Shown one piece after another: positions 53,279 through 61,009 of a stretch of 64,000 bases of DNA. Position 1 is the first letter of the stretch. Every line of letters begins with the position of its first letter. The stretch covers positions 1-64,000 of the forward strand of contig JAMCXB010000016.1 of assembly GCA_023480735.1 (NCBI GenBank), in the 5' to 3' direction. The notes under the pieces are model-generated. The model was not told the DNA's origin and searched no databases. It was given only the letters and a program-made list of their open reading frames with translations. A program made the translations under genes and the position numbers. The stretch comes from Bacteroidota bacterium (GTDB lineage: Bacteria > Bacteroidota > Ignavibacteria > Kryptoniales > JAKASW01).

Positions 53279-56200
53279 TCATTCCAGCTCCATCACCCTT
53301 AGGCTCTCAATCCCCCTGTCATCCACGATCTTCACGGCGATGCGCTTGTACTTGCCCGGCTCGAACGGCAAAGAGACCGTGCCACGATAAGCATCGATGA
53401 GGTCTTCATCAATCTCCGCTTTGAGATTACGGGCCAGCCGTGACCACCCTTCGTTCTCACCTGCCATGGGGAAGAATACCTGACGCGGGAAGACACTACG
53501 GCCATCGTAGTCGGTGTCCAACAGCCACATCGCTATACGCTCGTTGCCGCCCGACTCGATTGTCCCGGTTTTCGTGTTGTAGTAATCGAAACCGAGAACT
53601 TCTACCTTGTACCTACCTTTATCTTCTCCCGACTTGATGGCGACCAGCTTAACATCCGGCTGGCCGACAAGCCAGAAGCTGTCGCCGCCGCGCTTCTTCT
53701 TCAGGTCGTCCGTCAACAGGTCGGAGTTCATTTGTACTTTCAGGAATGTCATTCCGGCTTTCTTCGGATCGGTCTCGTCGATGTCCTTTGCCGCTTCAGG
53801 ATCGAACTGAAACGACGCAAAGACGAGAAGTGCAGGCTTCGGCACAAGCGACCGCGCTTCTTCCCATGCCAGCTCGACCTGTCGCTGTTCGAGCGGGGCG
53901 TGCTCAGGACCAAATGAAATAACGACTCGCTGAGGTTTCGACGCGTCCGGCATATCTTCTCTTACACTCTTTGCCCCTCTGTCATTCGGTTTTGTCTCAG
54001 CCTCTGCATGAAGCCATCGTGTCCCAGCTAACGGTTCAATGCAAGAAAAAAGGATGTACTGCCCCTTCTTTCCACGGATACCCGACTTTAAGAGTTCATC
54101 TCGCCATTCTCTCTGACGAAGTGTTTCGCCCGTCCTGCTTATGTACGAATCACTCCCGGCAGACTCTCCCCCTTCGTAAGGGGGAGACAAAGAGGGGGTC
54201 GGCTCTGCTATCGGCTTGACTGATGGCGCAGGTACAGCTTCCACCGTAAACGGGCCCGTGACTCTTGTCCTGGAGTTGTCTGGGAAAGGCTTGTCAAACA
54301 GAGTCTCCTGTGCGGGAGGTTCATTATTGGCGATGGATTTAAGTGTGATATGCGGAACGGTCTTATACAAGAATCCGCTTCCGACACCTTCTTCGGGATG
54401 GGCAAGCTCAAAGTAATCAAACACCGAAGTCATGAGCCGCTGTTTTGCAAGTGCTACTGCCACGCGTGAAGTGTCACAAGTGATCCAGCGGCGACCCCAT
54501 TCCTCGGCAACGTAGGCGGTGGTCCCACTGCCACAATTGTGAACAGTGCACACTTCCGTTATGAATGAGTGTGCGCCCTCGACTTCAAGATCATAGACTT
54601 CTTCTACTGTTTGTCCAATTCTGACCTCGGCAAGCACAACGGGATGCAGTTCAATACCGGCAAAGACCATGTCTCCCACTGCAAGGTTACCCGCATAACG
54701 CCATTGTTTAGAAGGATCCTCTTGCAATACCTGCTCACGCGTTGCTTCATAGATTGCATCCAACACCCTATCAGGCTCTTTTAAAACCTCCGATGCAGCA
54801 AATCGCAAAACCTTCAGGCCGAGAGAGTGCATATACTCATCTCTGACCCGGTCATGCTCGATTGCTTCCTCTGTCTCACGATGCTGTGCCCCATCAACTT
54901 CCAATACAAGCCCTGCATCGCGTGTGTAGAAATCAGTGATGTATGGTCCAATCGGATGCTGGCGTCGGAACTTTACGCCAATCTGATTTGATCGAATCCG
55001 CTTCCAGAGAATACGCTCAGGTGGAGTCATCTCTCTTCTGAATTCTCTGGCACGTTCAAAGTGACTCACCGGAATTCCGCTCCAGCCGCCGTGTTTACTG
55101 AGATGCTGTACTCTACGGTTTGATAAGACGAGATGATCTTCTGTGAGCCAGAGCATCCCTGTTGAACCTTCGGATCTCAGGCCAATCATGGGGCCGGCAT
55201 ATTGCCGTTTGATTACACGGGTGACTTTGTGAAGCTGACCATCATGTGAGAATACCTTGTCGCCTGGGACAATATCTTCGATTGATTTCCAGCCCCCTAT
55301 CATCCCCCCGCTCGCGGGGGGACAAAGGGAGGTAGAACCCGTCAACACACGCGTTCCCTTCCTCACGCAAGTTGGATCAAAAACAAGATCGCCCGGGTCG
55401 GTAGTCATGAGAAGACAGCGAGCGATAACCAGTTCCGAAGTCTGCACGACATAGCTCTTTCCCTGAACTGGTGACGTGTCGTCCCAAAAGTTTGTGATTT
55501 TAGAGTATGGGAAATCATCATGGAAGTAAACGTAGCTTAGGTTGTCACCCTCGGCCTCCAGTCGTTTTGAATCGGCTAAAGTCTGCATCTTTTCCCTGGT
55601 CGTCACCCAGCAGCCTCCAACTGGCGGTTTGAAGGTCCGCCCATTAAACCTAAAGTCGTAGACATTTGACTCAGAAAAAGAAGGAGCTCTTTGAGATACA
55701 AGCCTGAACACTCTTGAACCAGGTGGCAGTAGATCAAAGTTGTCTGCCTCTTCTTTACTCAGTTTTTTGCGTGTCCTATCCGGTAACTCCACGTTAGTCC
55801 AGCGCGACGTAAATTTCGGTAGGGACATGCGATAGAGTTGTCTGAACTTGATTTGCTCAATATCCTTAGCATAGAACAGAAGGTAGTCCATCATCCCTTC
55901 GATAACCTTTGCGCCTAAAGGCATTAACTTTTTGCGAAACGGTATTATCTGGCAGAAATTCTTTTCACCGAATACTTCATCCATCAACTCGCGTACATGG
56001 TGAATGTTCTCATCCGAAATCTGCACAAACACACTTCCGCTCTCGCTCAGCAGTTCTCGTGCAAGCAGAAGCCTGTCGCGGAGATAAGTGAGGTACGAAT
56101 GAATCCCAAGTTCCCACGTATCGCGGAAAGCCTTTATCATTTCCGGCTCAGCCGTAAGGTTTTCGTCCTTGCCATCTTTCACATCGCGCTTGTTGACGAA

Positions 56201-56731
56201 AGGCTGGAAGTTGGAGCCGTACTTTATCCCGTAGGGCGGGTCGAAGTAAATCATCTGTACCTGCCCGCCGAGTCCCTCCTTTTCCAGAAGGGAATTCATG
56301 ACGAGGAGCGAGTCGCCGGCGATGAGCCTGTTGCTCCAGTTGTGCTGGTGCTTATAAAAGTCTATCGCATCCCTGAGCGGCGGGTTCTCTTCCCTTGAGC
56401 TGAACAGCGAGAGCTGCTCATAGTTCGAGCCGTTCTTCTTTCGGACCGCTTCGATTATGCTGCGAGGATCAATTCTCTCGTGAACATGAAGTGAGACGGT
56501 AGGTATTTCAAATGAGGTGTGTTCTGCCTTCCCGGCCCAGACAAACTGCGGATCTAAGTGCGGGTCATACTTGTAGGTCTTCTTCGGCAGTTCGGCTTTC
56601 ATATCCGGGTCGGTGTCGGCGTTGACTAACCCCACCGGCGGGTTGTTAAGCCGCTGTTTGCCCTTGTGCTCGTACTGTTCGACTGGACGCTTCTTAGGCG
56701 TAGGCTTTCCGGCTTTCTTAGATTTTGCCAT
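53279..56731 (-). CDS. type III-like DNA methyltransferase interrupted by an intein
   Basis: This 1150-residue protein is a beta-class DNA methyltransferase: catalytic DPPY at 164-167 precedes the AdoMet motif, reconstituted as FDPT plus CGSGTTAYVAEEW. The motif is broken between Thr454 and Cys733 by a 278-residue intein. The C-terminal 400 residues should hold the target-recognition part and interact with the restriction subunit at 47-50 kb. Beta-class enzymes of this type usually make N6-methyladenine. A palindromic element adds a short in-frame segment near residues 845-855. Until the intein splices, the AdoMet site is split, so methylation depends on splicing. Confidence 0.9.
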   Translation of the reverse strand: MAKSKKAGKPTPKKRPVEQYEHKGKQRLNNPPVGLVNADTDPDMKAELPKKTYKYDPHLDPQFVWAGKAEHTSFEIPTVSLHVHERIDPRSIIEAVRKKNGSNYEQLSLFSSREENPPLRDAIDFYKHQHNWSNRLIAGDSLLVMNSLLEKEGLGGQVQMIYFDPPYGIKYGSNFQPFVNKRDVKDGKDENLTAEPEMIKAFRDTWELGIHSYLTYLRDRLLLARELLSESGSVFVQISDENIHHVRELMDEVFGEKNFCQIIPFRKKLMPLGAKVIEGMMDYLLFYAKDIEQIKFRQLYRMSLPKFTSRWTNVELPDRTRKKLSKEEADNFDLLPPGSRVFRLVSQRAPSFSESNVYDFRFNGRTFKPPVGGCWVTTREKMQTLADSKRLEAEGDNLSYVYFHDDFPYSKITNFWDDTSPVQGKSYVVQTSELVIARCLLMTTDPGDLVFDPTCVRKGTRVLTGSTSLCPPASGGMIGGWKSIEDIVPGDKVFSHDGQLHKVTRVIKRQYAGPMIGLRSEGSTGMLWLTEDHLVLSNRRVQHLSKHGGWSGIPVSHFERAREFRREMTPPERILWKRIRSNQIGVKFRRQHPIGPYITDFYTRDAGLVLEVDGAQHRETEEAIEHDRVRDEYMHSLGLKVLRFAASEVLKEPDRVLDAIYEATREQVLQEDPSKQWRYAGNLAVGDMVFAGIELHPVVLAEVRIGQTVEEVYDLEVEGAHSFITEVCTVHNCGSGTTAYVAEEWGRRWITCDTSRVAVALAKQRLMTSVFDYFELAHPEEGVGSGFLYKTVPHITLKSIANNEPPAQETLFDKPFPDNSRTRVTGPFTVEAVPAPSVKPIAEPTPSLSPPYEGGESAGSDSYISRTGETLRQREWRDELLKSGIRGKKGQYILFSCIEPLAGTRWLHAEAETKPNDRGAKSVREDMPDASKPQRVVISFGPEHAPLEQRQVELAWEEARSLVPKPALLVFASFQFDPEAAKDIDETDPKKAGMTFLKVQMNSDLLTDDLKKKRGGDSFWLVGQPDVKLVAIKSGEDKGRYKVEVLGFDYYNTKTGTIESGGNERIAMWLLDTDYDGRSVFPRQVFFPMAGENEGWSRLARNLKAEIDEDLIDAYRGTVSLPFEPGKYKRIAVKIVDDRGIESLRVMELE
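54166..54198. repeat. palindromic element inside the methyltransferase CDS, copy A
   Basis: CTCCCCCTT-CGT-AAGGGGGAG is a perfect stem followed by ACAAAGAGGGGG. It is translated in frame as SLSPPYEGG and adds no stop. It shares layout with the copy at 55304-55334. Confidence 0.7.
54536..55369 (-). other. intein with an internal DUF559 (Vsr-like) nuclease
   Basis: The element spans host residues 455-732. It begins with Cys455 (CVRKGTRVLTG), has the block-B motif LTEDHLVLS near 529-537, and ends VYDLEVEGAHSFITEVCTVHN with Cys733 as the +1 residue, all as in Hint inteins. Between the Hint halves (about 557-665) lies a DUF559 domain: EMTPPERILWKRIR, then Asp600 in ITDFYT and Glu611/Asp613 in VLEVDGAQH. 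Vsr-related homing nucleases are known in inteins and introns, so this is the likely homing enzyme. Splicing residues look intact. Confidence 0.85.
55304..55334. repeat. palindromic element inside the intein, copy B
   Basis: CCCCCCG-CTCG-CGGGGGG is a perfect stem followed by ACAAAGGGAGGT. It is translated in frame as SLCPPASGG, just after the intein's first strand. Confidence 0.7.
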
Positions 56732-56921
56732 CTTGCGTGGAGTCCCTGTTTACTGTCAGAAAAGGAATGGCGATTTTTCCCACCTGATCGTTTGCCTGCC
56801 CACCTGAATCTAATGCATCCTCAATACAGAAGCCGTCGTTCATCTCCAACCTTGTGTCAGTGCCCTTCGCGTTTCTGTTGATGGAATATAAAGCCCCTTT
56901 TCCGTCAATCAAAATAATCAC
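56718..56921 (-). CDS. possible small protein overlapping the methyltransferase start
   Basis: This 67-codon frame ends 14 bases inside the methyltransferase gene, a spacing that would allow translational coupling. The product is polar (GKGALYSINRNAKGTDTRL, then DGFCIEDALDSGGQ) with no recognised domain. No strong ribosome site precedes it, so it may be leader sequence. Confidence 0.3.
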   Translation of the reverse strand: MIILIDGKGALYSINRNAKGTDTRLEMNDGFCIEDALDSGGQANDQVGKIAIPFLTVNRDSTQDGKI

Positions 56922-56983
56922 CGTCTCTCAAAACGGAGGTCTCATAAAATCAACAAACCCCATCTGGTTTTCGCTCTCTCTAA

Positions 56984-57155
56984 GCCGTCGGTTTATAACC
57001 GATGCCGTTGAATGCCTTTCGCCGCCCGTCGAACGTGCGAAGCGCGCGTGGCCATCGCCATCCGTTCGAAACGGACGGCTCTCCGTTTCACAAAACCCCG
57101 TAAACGGGGTTTCGCGATTCGTCCAAGGCGTCCATTTATAATGGATGCCTTGGAC
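56984..57155. repeat. REP-like palindrome cluster next to the transposase
   Basis: The cluster includes a hairpin at 56984-57007 (arms around TTTATAA). A related one in reverse orientation near 57048-57074 has arms around TTCGAA. A CCCCGTAAACGGGG stem lies at 57096-57109, and a 35-base palindrome at 57121-57155. The loop TTTATAA is flanked by GG/CC in one copy and CA/TG in another, a compensatory change. No gene lies between 56922 and 57202. Confidence 0.75.
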
Positions 57156-57202
57156 GAATCGATGCTGCGGGTAACCGATGCCAAATCGAAGGCCATGCGA
57201 CT

Positions 57203-57625
57203 TCATATTTCGTAATCTTCATTGACCGAATGATCCCGATGGTGTTCCACTTGACGGCGTATATACTCTCCGACCGACTTAACAGCCGATGGACCCACCG
57301 AAATCACGCCGAATCCGTCCTGCCAATACAGACTTCTAACGGGATCGCCCTGAAGTGTAACATGATTCACAAAATGCGAGGAGGATCCCTTCAACTCCTT
57401 TGCAATATCCGATGCTGCAAGTGTGGGTGGTGATTTCAGGAGAACATGCATATGGTCTTCGGGTCCGTTCGCCTCAATTATCTCCAGGTTCAATTCCTTC
57501 GCTTTCGCGGCAAACACTCCTATCACGGCCCTTTTAATTTCTTCGTCCATTATGGCCACCCGGTTCTTGGTCGTCCACACGTAATGAAGAAATATCCGGC
57601 TGTATGTGCCACCTCTCTTCGCCAT
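57203..57625 (-). CDS. REP-associated tyrosine transposase (Y1/IS200-like)
   Basis: This is a 140-residue HUH single-strand transposase. The N-terminal strand reads SRIFLHYVWTTKNR. The HUH motif is in EDHMHVLLKSPP, and the catalytic Tyr is expected in VGEYIRRQVEHH. The chosen start at 57625 has AAGGAGGAATGAA directly upstream, better than an ATG ten codons earlier. Domesticated RAYT proteins of this type move or maintain REP palindromes, and REP-like hairpins flank the gene on both sides. No tnpB partner is present. Confidence 0.88.
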   Translation of the reverse strand: MAKRGGTYSRIFLHYVWTTKNRVAIMDEEIKRAVIGVFAAKAKELNLEIIEANGPEDHMHVLLKSPPTLAASDIAKELKGSSSHFVNHVTLQGDPVRSLYWQDGFGVISVGPSAVKSVGEYIRRQVEHHRDHSVNEDYEI

Positions 57626-57660
57626 TTCATTCCTCCTTGTTTGACGATCATCCACCGTAC

Positions 57661-57716
57661 GAAACCCCCCTTGGGGTTTCGTGATTTGTCCAAGGCGTCC
57701 ATTTATAATGGATGCC
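57661..57716. repeat. REP-like composite repeat upstream of the transposase
   Basis: AAACCCC/GGGGTTTCG forms a first stem. Then 29 bases (57688-57716) are identical to 57121-57149 on the other side of the transposase. The two are direct repeats bracketing the gene. Confidence 0.8.
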
Positions 57717-57746
57717 GACGCGCCGATGACATACCCATGCCGGGTG

Positions 57747-58547
57747 TCAATCTGCGCTCCTCATCTGCACAAACTCACTATATAATTTACGACCGAGACT
57801 ATCATTATATAGCGGCGTCACCCTTGCCTGAAACCCCTGGCTGTACACATCGTCAAAAGAAGTCACATCGTACCCCACGCGGTACTTCTCGATGATGTGT
57901 TTCAACTGCTTTATGTCGAAGTCGTAAACAGAAAAACCGTACAACAGCAGGACATCATTCCTACGGTCCGCTTGCGTGACTATCATCAGCATGTAGTAGT
58001 CACCTGTCGTGAATCCTTTGAGGTGGCCAAGCGAGTAGTCCAAGACCTCCTTATAAAGGTCCCGGTCTATAATGTTGGGTTTTCCCGACAGGCGAATCTG
58101 AGAGAAGATCTCGTCCTGAAACCTTGCGACCTCTTCCTCTTCTTTCGTTGACATCGTGGGAGTGAACACCAGCTGGGCCTGCCAGTTTTCCCCGGGTTGA
58201 ATGGTGACCTCTCCCAATGGAAGGTCAAGTGGTCTCCCCCCTTCACGGGCATTAGAATAATCGCGTATTGACGTGGCTGTGAGGACCTGCTTCGGACCGG
58301 TGGAATCCTTCTTTGCTATATACAGGCGGATCTTCTCAATCCTTCCGGGCGCATCTCCCTGGTTGAAAGCCTGCACAAAGCAGTATGCGAACAGGTATCC
58401 GAACCGGTGACTGATAACCGGGCGGGAGGGAAGGGTAATGACTATTCCGGGTTTAGAAAAATAGGTATGCAACGGCGGAAACTGTGACAGCACCAGCGCC
58501 AGAACAGAAACTACCACCGCCACGATCGTCTCGATTCTATGCCACAT
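57747..58547 (-). CDS. membrane-anchored protein of unknown function
   Basis: The 266-residue protein has one N-terminal membrane helix (about 6-22). A soluble domain of mixed strands follows (GYLFAYCFVQAFNQGDAPGRIEKIRLYI, here split for description). The first half resembles an Ig-like or beta-sandwich fold (LGEVTIQPGENWQAQLVF), and the second half is helical. I do not recognise the family. Two further small envelope proteins follow upstream on the same strand, so they may be a unit. The downstream RAYT/REP block begins right after its stop. Confidence 0.65.
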   Translation of the reverse strand: MWHRIETIVAVVVSVLALVLSQFPPLHTYFSKPGIVITLPSRPVISHRFGYLFAYCFVQAFNQGDAPGRIEKIRLYIAKKDSTGPKQVLTATSIRDYSNAREGGRPLDLPLGEVTIQPGENWQAQLVFTPTMSTKEEEEVARFQDEIFSQIRLSGKPNIIDRDLYKEVLDYSLGHLKGFTTGDYYMLMIVTQADRRNDVLLLYGFSVYDFDIKQLKHIIEKYRVGYDVTSFDDVYSQGFQARVTPLYNDSLGRKLYSEFVQMRSAD

Positions 58548-58789
58548 GGTTTTAAACCTCCTACTCTCGCTTCATTTGGGCACCTGAGTTATCCCACGCA
58601 GCGCCGGTAGGCTTGGAAGACCGTTGAGCGAGTTCGCCAAGCTTGCTCCTCTTTTCCGCCGAGCGCCACGCCGGGAATGATCGCGAGGAAAGCGCTCGGG
58701 AGTAAGTTTCGAGACACACCGCGAGATGTTTGCAGCTGCACATCACTTTTCCTCACAAAACCATCTTACTGCTTACTCCTCACTCCTTG

Positions 58790-59209
58790 CTACTCCTTTC
58801 CGCTTTCTAACGCCATGATGCGGTCGAACTGATCGGACACAACCGCCTTCGAGTTTGTGACGAAAGCCGCACCAAGTTTTCCCTCCGATTCCCACCTTGT
58901 GAGAAAACCGAAAAACGATGCCTTCGTCGTATCCATCATTATGTTGTACTGCGCCACGGTCTCCTCGTTGTGCGGGAGCCCCTTCGCGTATTCATAGGCT
59001 TTGGCAAACTCGAGCTTGATTGCATCCACATCCGGTTTGGACCACTCAAAGGGCCCCGTAGCCTTGTCCATGAGCAGAAGGGCATCGACTTTCAGCGACA
59101 CACTTTGCTCGTACGCCCGCTGGTTGAACACCGCGGACGAAAAAGAACACCCGGCAACAATGATCACGACCATCGCCAGGCTTGAAATCTTCATACAAAT
59201 AGCCTTCAT
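58790..59209 (-). CDS. small predicted lipoprotein
   Basis: The 139-residue protein has a lipoprotein signal: hydrophobic MVVIIVAGC with the lipobox cysteine near residue 21. The mature part is helical and charged (LKVDALLLMDKATGPFEWSKPDVDAIKLEF). It is probably anchored in the inner or outer membrane and carried by Lol. The function is unknown. AAAAGGATGCAGAG supports the first ATG, and a second ATG five codons later is also possible. The 240 bases after it toward 58548 hold no convincing gene. Confidence 0.7.
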   Translation of the reverse strand: MKAICMKISSLAMVVIIVAGCSFSSAVFNQRAYEQSVSLKVDALLLMDKATGPFEWSKPDVDAIKLEFAKAYEYAKGLPHNEETVAQYNIMMDTTKASFFGFLTRWESEGKLGAAFVTNSKAVVSDQFDRIMALESGKE

Positions 59210-59341
59210 CTCTGCATCCTTTTCTTGGAGGATGTCCAGGCGGCGGCAGTCGCCTCCGACGCGCCAGCTCGAACCGCCTGCACATCCGCCGCTCTAGGGA
59301 ACGCTCCGGTGGTTGATGTGCAATTGCTTCCTGCCGCCGGC

Positions 59342-60037
59342 TCACACACCGGGTTGCGGCGTGTCGCCGTTGGTCGGCTTCGAACGTGTGGCAGCAATGT
59401 CTTTGATCACGCGCGCGGCCACATACTCAGCGACAAAGTCCGGGTTCTCTGACTTTTTTCTCTTCACCAGCTTGTCCATCTGCCTTACGAGGATCCTGTC
59501 GCCGCGGGAGAACAATTCGTCAATTGTTTCCCGCTGACCTTCCTGGTTCGTCCTTGTCGAATCCCTCCTGTCGAGCGAATCCTTGTAAGATTTGATTGCA
59601 GCACGAGCTTCGGTTATGTCCACGTCTGATATGCCCCACTCGACCAGGTCGGTCTTGTGCTCTTCAACGAGGTCTGTCAGGGAGGTTGCGTATGCCGCCC
59701 GTTCGGCATCACGCTTGCGGTCGATGTCGGACTCCGATACATCCGACTTGTGCATAAGCTCCTCGTCATCTCTTTCCGCGGCAAAACTGTGCAGGCTTCC
59801 TACCAGCGAGGCAATAGTTTCAGTCATGTTTCCGCCGGCCTTTAGCTTCGCCTTGGTTTCGCCATAAGTTCCTTTGTCTACCTCTTCAGATTTCGCCTGA
59901 ATTGCCCCGACCACCGATCTGAACGATTCGACCAGGGTTACAAGCGCGGGTATCGTCGCGACGACAGCCGCAAACTTGTCCAATACAGCGAGCACGACGA
60001 GGTACATACCCAGTTTGTTAATATGTGGGTTTGTCAT
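59342..60037 (-). CDS. helical membrane-associated protein of unknown function
   Basis: From the ATG at 60037 (ribosome site AGGAGAATAACC) the protein has 231 residues. A hydrophobic segment lies at about 10-35 (GMYLVVLAVLDKFAAVVATIPALV). It is followed by a long charged helical region (ERDDEELMHKSDVSESDIDRKRDAERA). A longer open frame to 60679 runs through a 21-bp tandem repeat and is rejected. I do not recognise the family. It may share a unit with the two envelope genes downstream. Confidence 0.65.
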   Translation of the reverse strand: MTNPHINKLGMYLVVLAVLDKFAAVVATIPALVTLVESFRSVVGAIQAKSEEVDKGTYGETKAKLKAGGNMTETIASLVGSLHSFAAERDDEELMHKSDVSESDIDRKRDAERAAYATSLTDLVEEHKTDLVEWGISDVDITEARAAIKSYKDSLDRRDSTRTNQEGQRETIDELFSRGDRILVRQMDKLVKRKKSENPDFVAEYVAARVIKDIAATRSKPTNGDTPQPGV

Positions 60038-61009
60038 GGTTATTCTCCTGTTTTTAATTGAGACTGTGTTCTTCGGAAGCGTTCCGATGGAATGGAAACC
60101 CGTTCTATTTCTTGCCCGACGGGGTAACCCGTCACTACATGCGCGTGGAGTAATTGACCCCCTTTCCTCTGGCTGCTCGTGTGGAAGACGCGGGGTCCTT
60201 TGCATGACTTTTGGCGTGCTCCGCATCAGATTAGAAACGCTCTGCATCACACCTGAATCGCTTCGCATGAGATGAGAAGTACTTTGCATCATATTGGAAT
60301 CGCTTTGCACGACGTGAGAAGTGCTCTGCATCACACTGGATTCATTTCGCACGGATCGACGGCGGCCGTCCACGTTGCTGCCATCGGATATTGGCCTTTG
60401 AAAACCCTCCCGTATCGAGCAAAATGCGGCACGGCGTGCACCGGATGAGCCAATCTGGGTTTGAAGGTCCTTGCACAGTCTCGCGCACGGCATAGAGGGG
60501 CAACTGCCCCGCAGATGGCCTCCGCGAGATCTTTCGCCCCCGTTCTTCGGAGCCTTTCCTAGTGCCATTCCAACTAATTTTACCAAACAACGTGCAGGTA
60601 AGATTATTGTTGGAATGAGCATCCCGCCCGCTTTTGGCGGGACCAGGTTAGCAAATGATAGTTGGATCGGCACTAGCAAGCCGCTTCCCCTTCACAATTG
60701 AAAGTACCATAGGGCAGGTCAATCCTGCTGCTGAGGCTTCTCTTGGATGGTAGAATTGGTAGATTTTTTGTTGAACTGACCCTCTCGTGGCTTCCGGTTT
60801 ATTCTTGTCAACTCCCAATTGTACCACGATGCGCGAACCGATTCAAAGGTAGGTAAAAAAATCTGGCAACGCAAGAAGAATTTTCGTTTCCACAACACGC
60901 ACGCGCGGCCCCCCGGGAAATTATTTACCCCGGAGATCGCGGCGAAACAATTTGTAATCTCACAAAGGCATGAAGACAACGGATGCCTGTATCCAGCTCC
61001 GCGCCCCCG
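60038..61009. other. 972-base region with repeats and hairpins, no supported gene
   Basis: Besides the tandem repeat at 60201-60347, it holds GACGGG-GTAA-CCCGTC near 60111 and CCCGCC-CGCTTTT-GGCGGG near 60625, both REP-like. Short frames (for example 60719-60979, minus) have no ribosome site or recognised product. Confidence 0.5.
60201..60347. repeat. seven tandem 21-bp degenerate units
   Basis: Each unit begins TGCA or CGCA and has exact 21-base spacing from 60201 to 60347, with a partial eighth. On the minus strand it stays open and would read as heptads of the form M-Q/R-S-x-S-x-hydrophobic. Units alternate between two sub-types. Confidence 0.85.

Noticed and set aside
58561-58746. 61-codon minus-strand frame
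   Set aside because: No ribosome site, odd composition and no conserved pattern; more likely spacer.
60201-60347. CRISPR-like array
   Set aside because: Units are contiguous without spacers, degenerate, and no cas gene is present.
60038-60679. Long N-terminal extension of the 59342-60037 gene through the 21-bp repeats
   Set aside because: A strong ribosome site and ATG exist at 60037, and the extension is repeat-derived and low in complexity.
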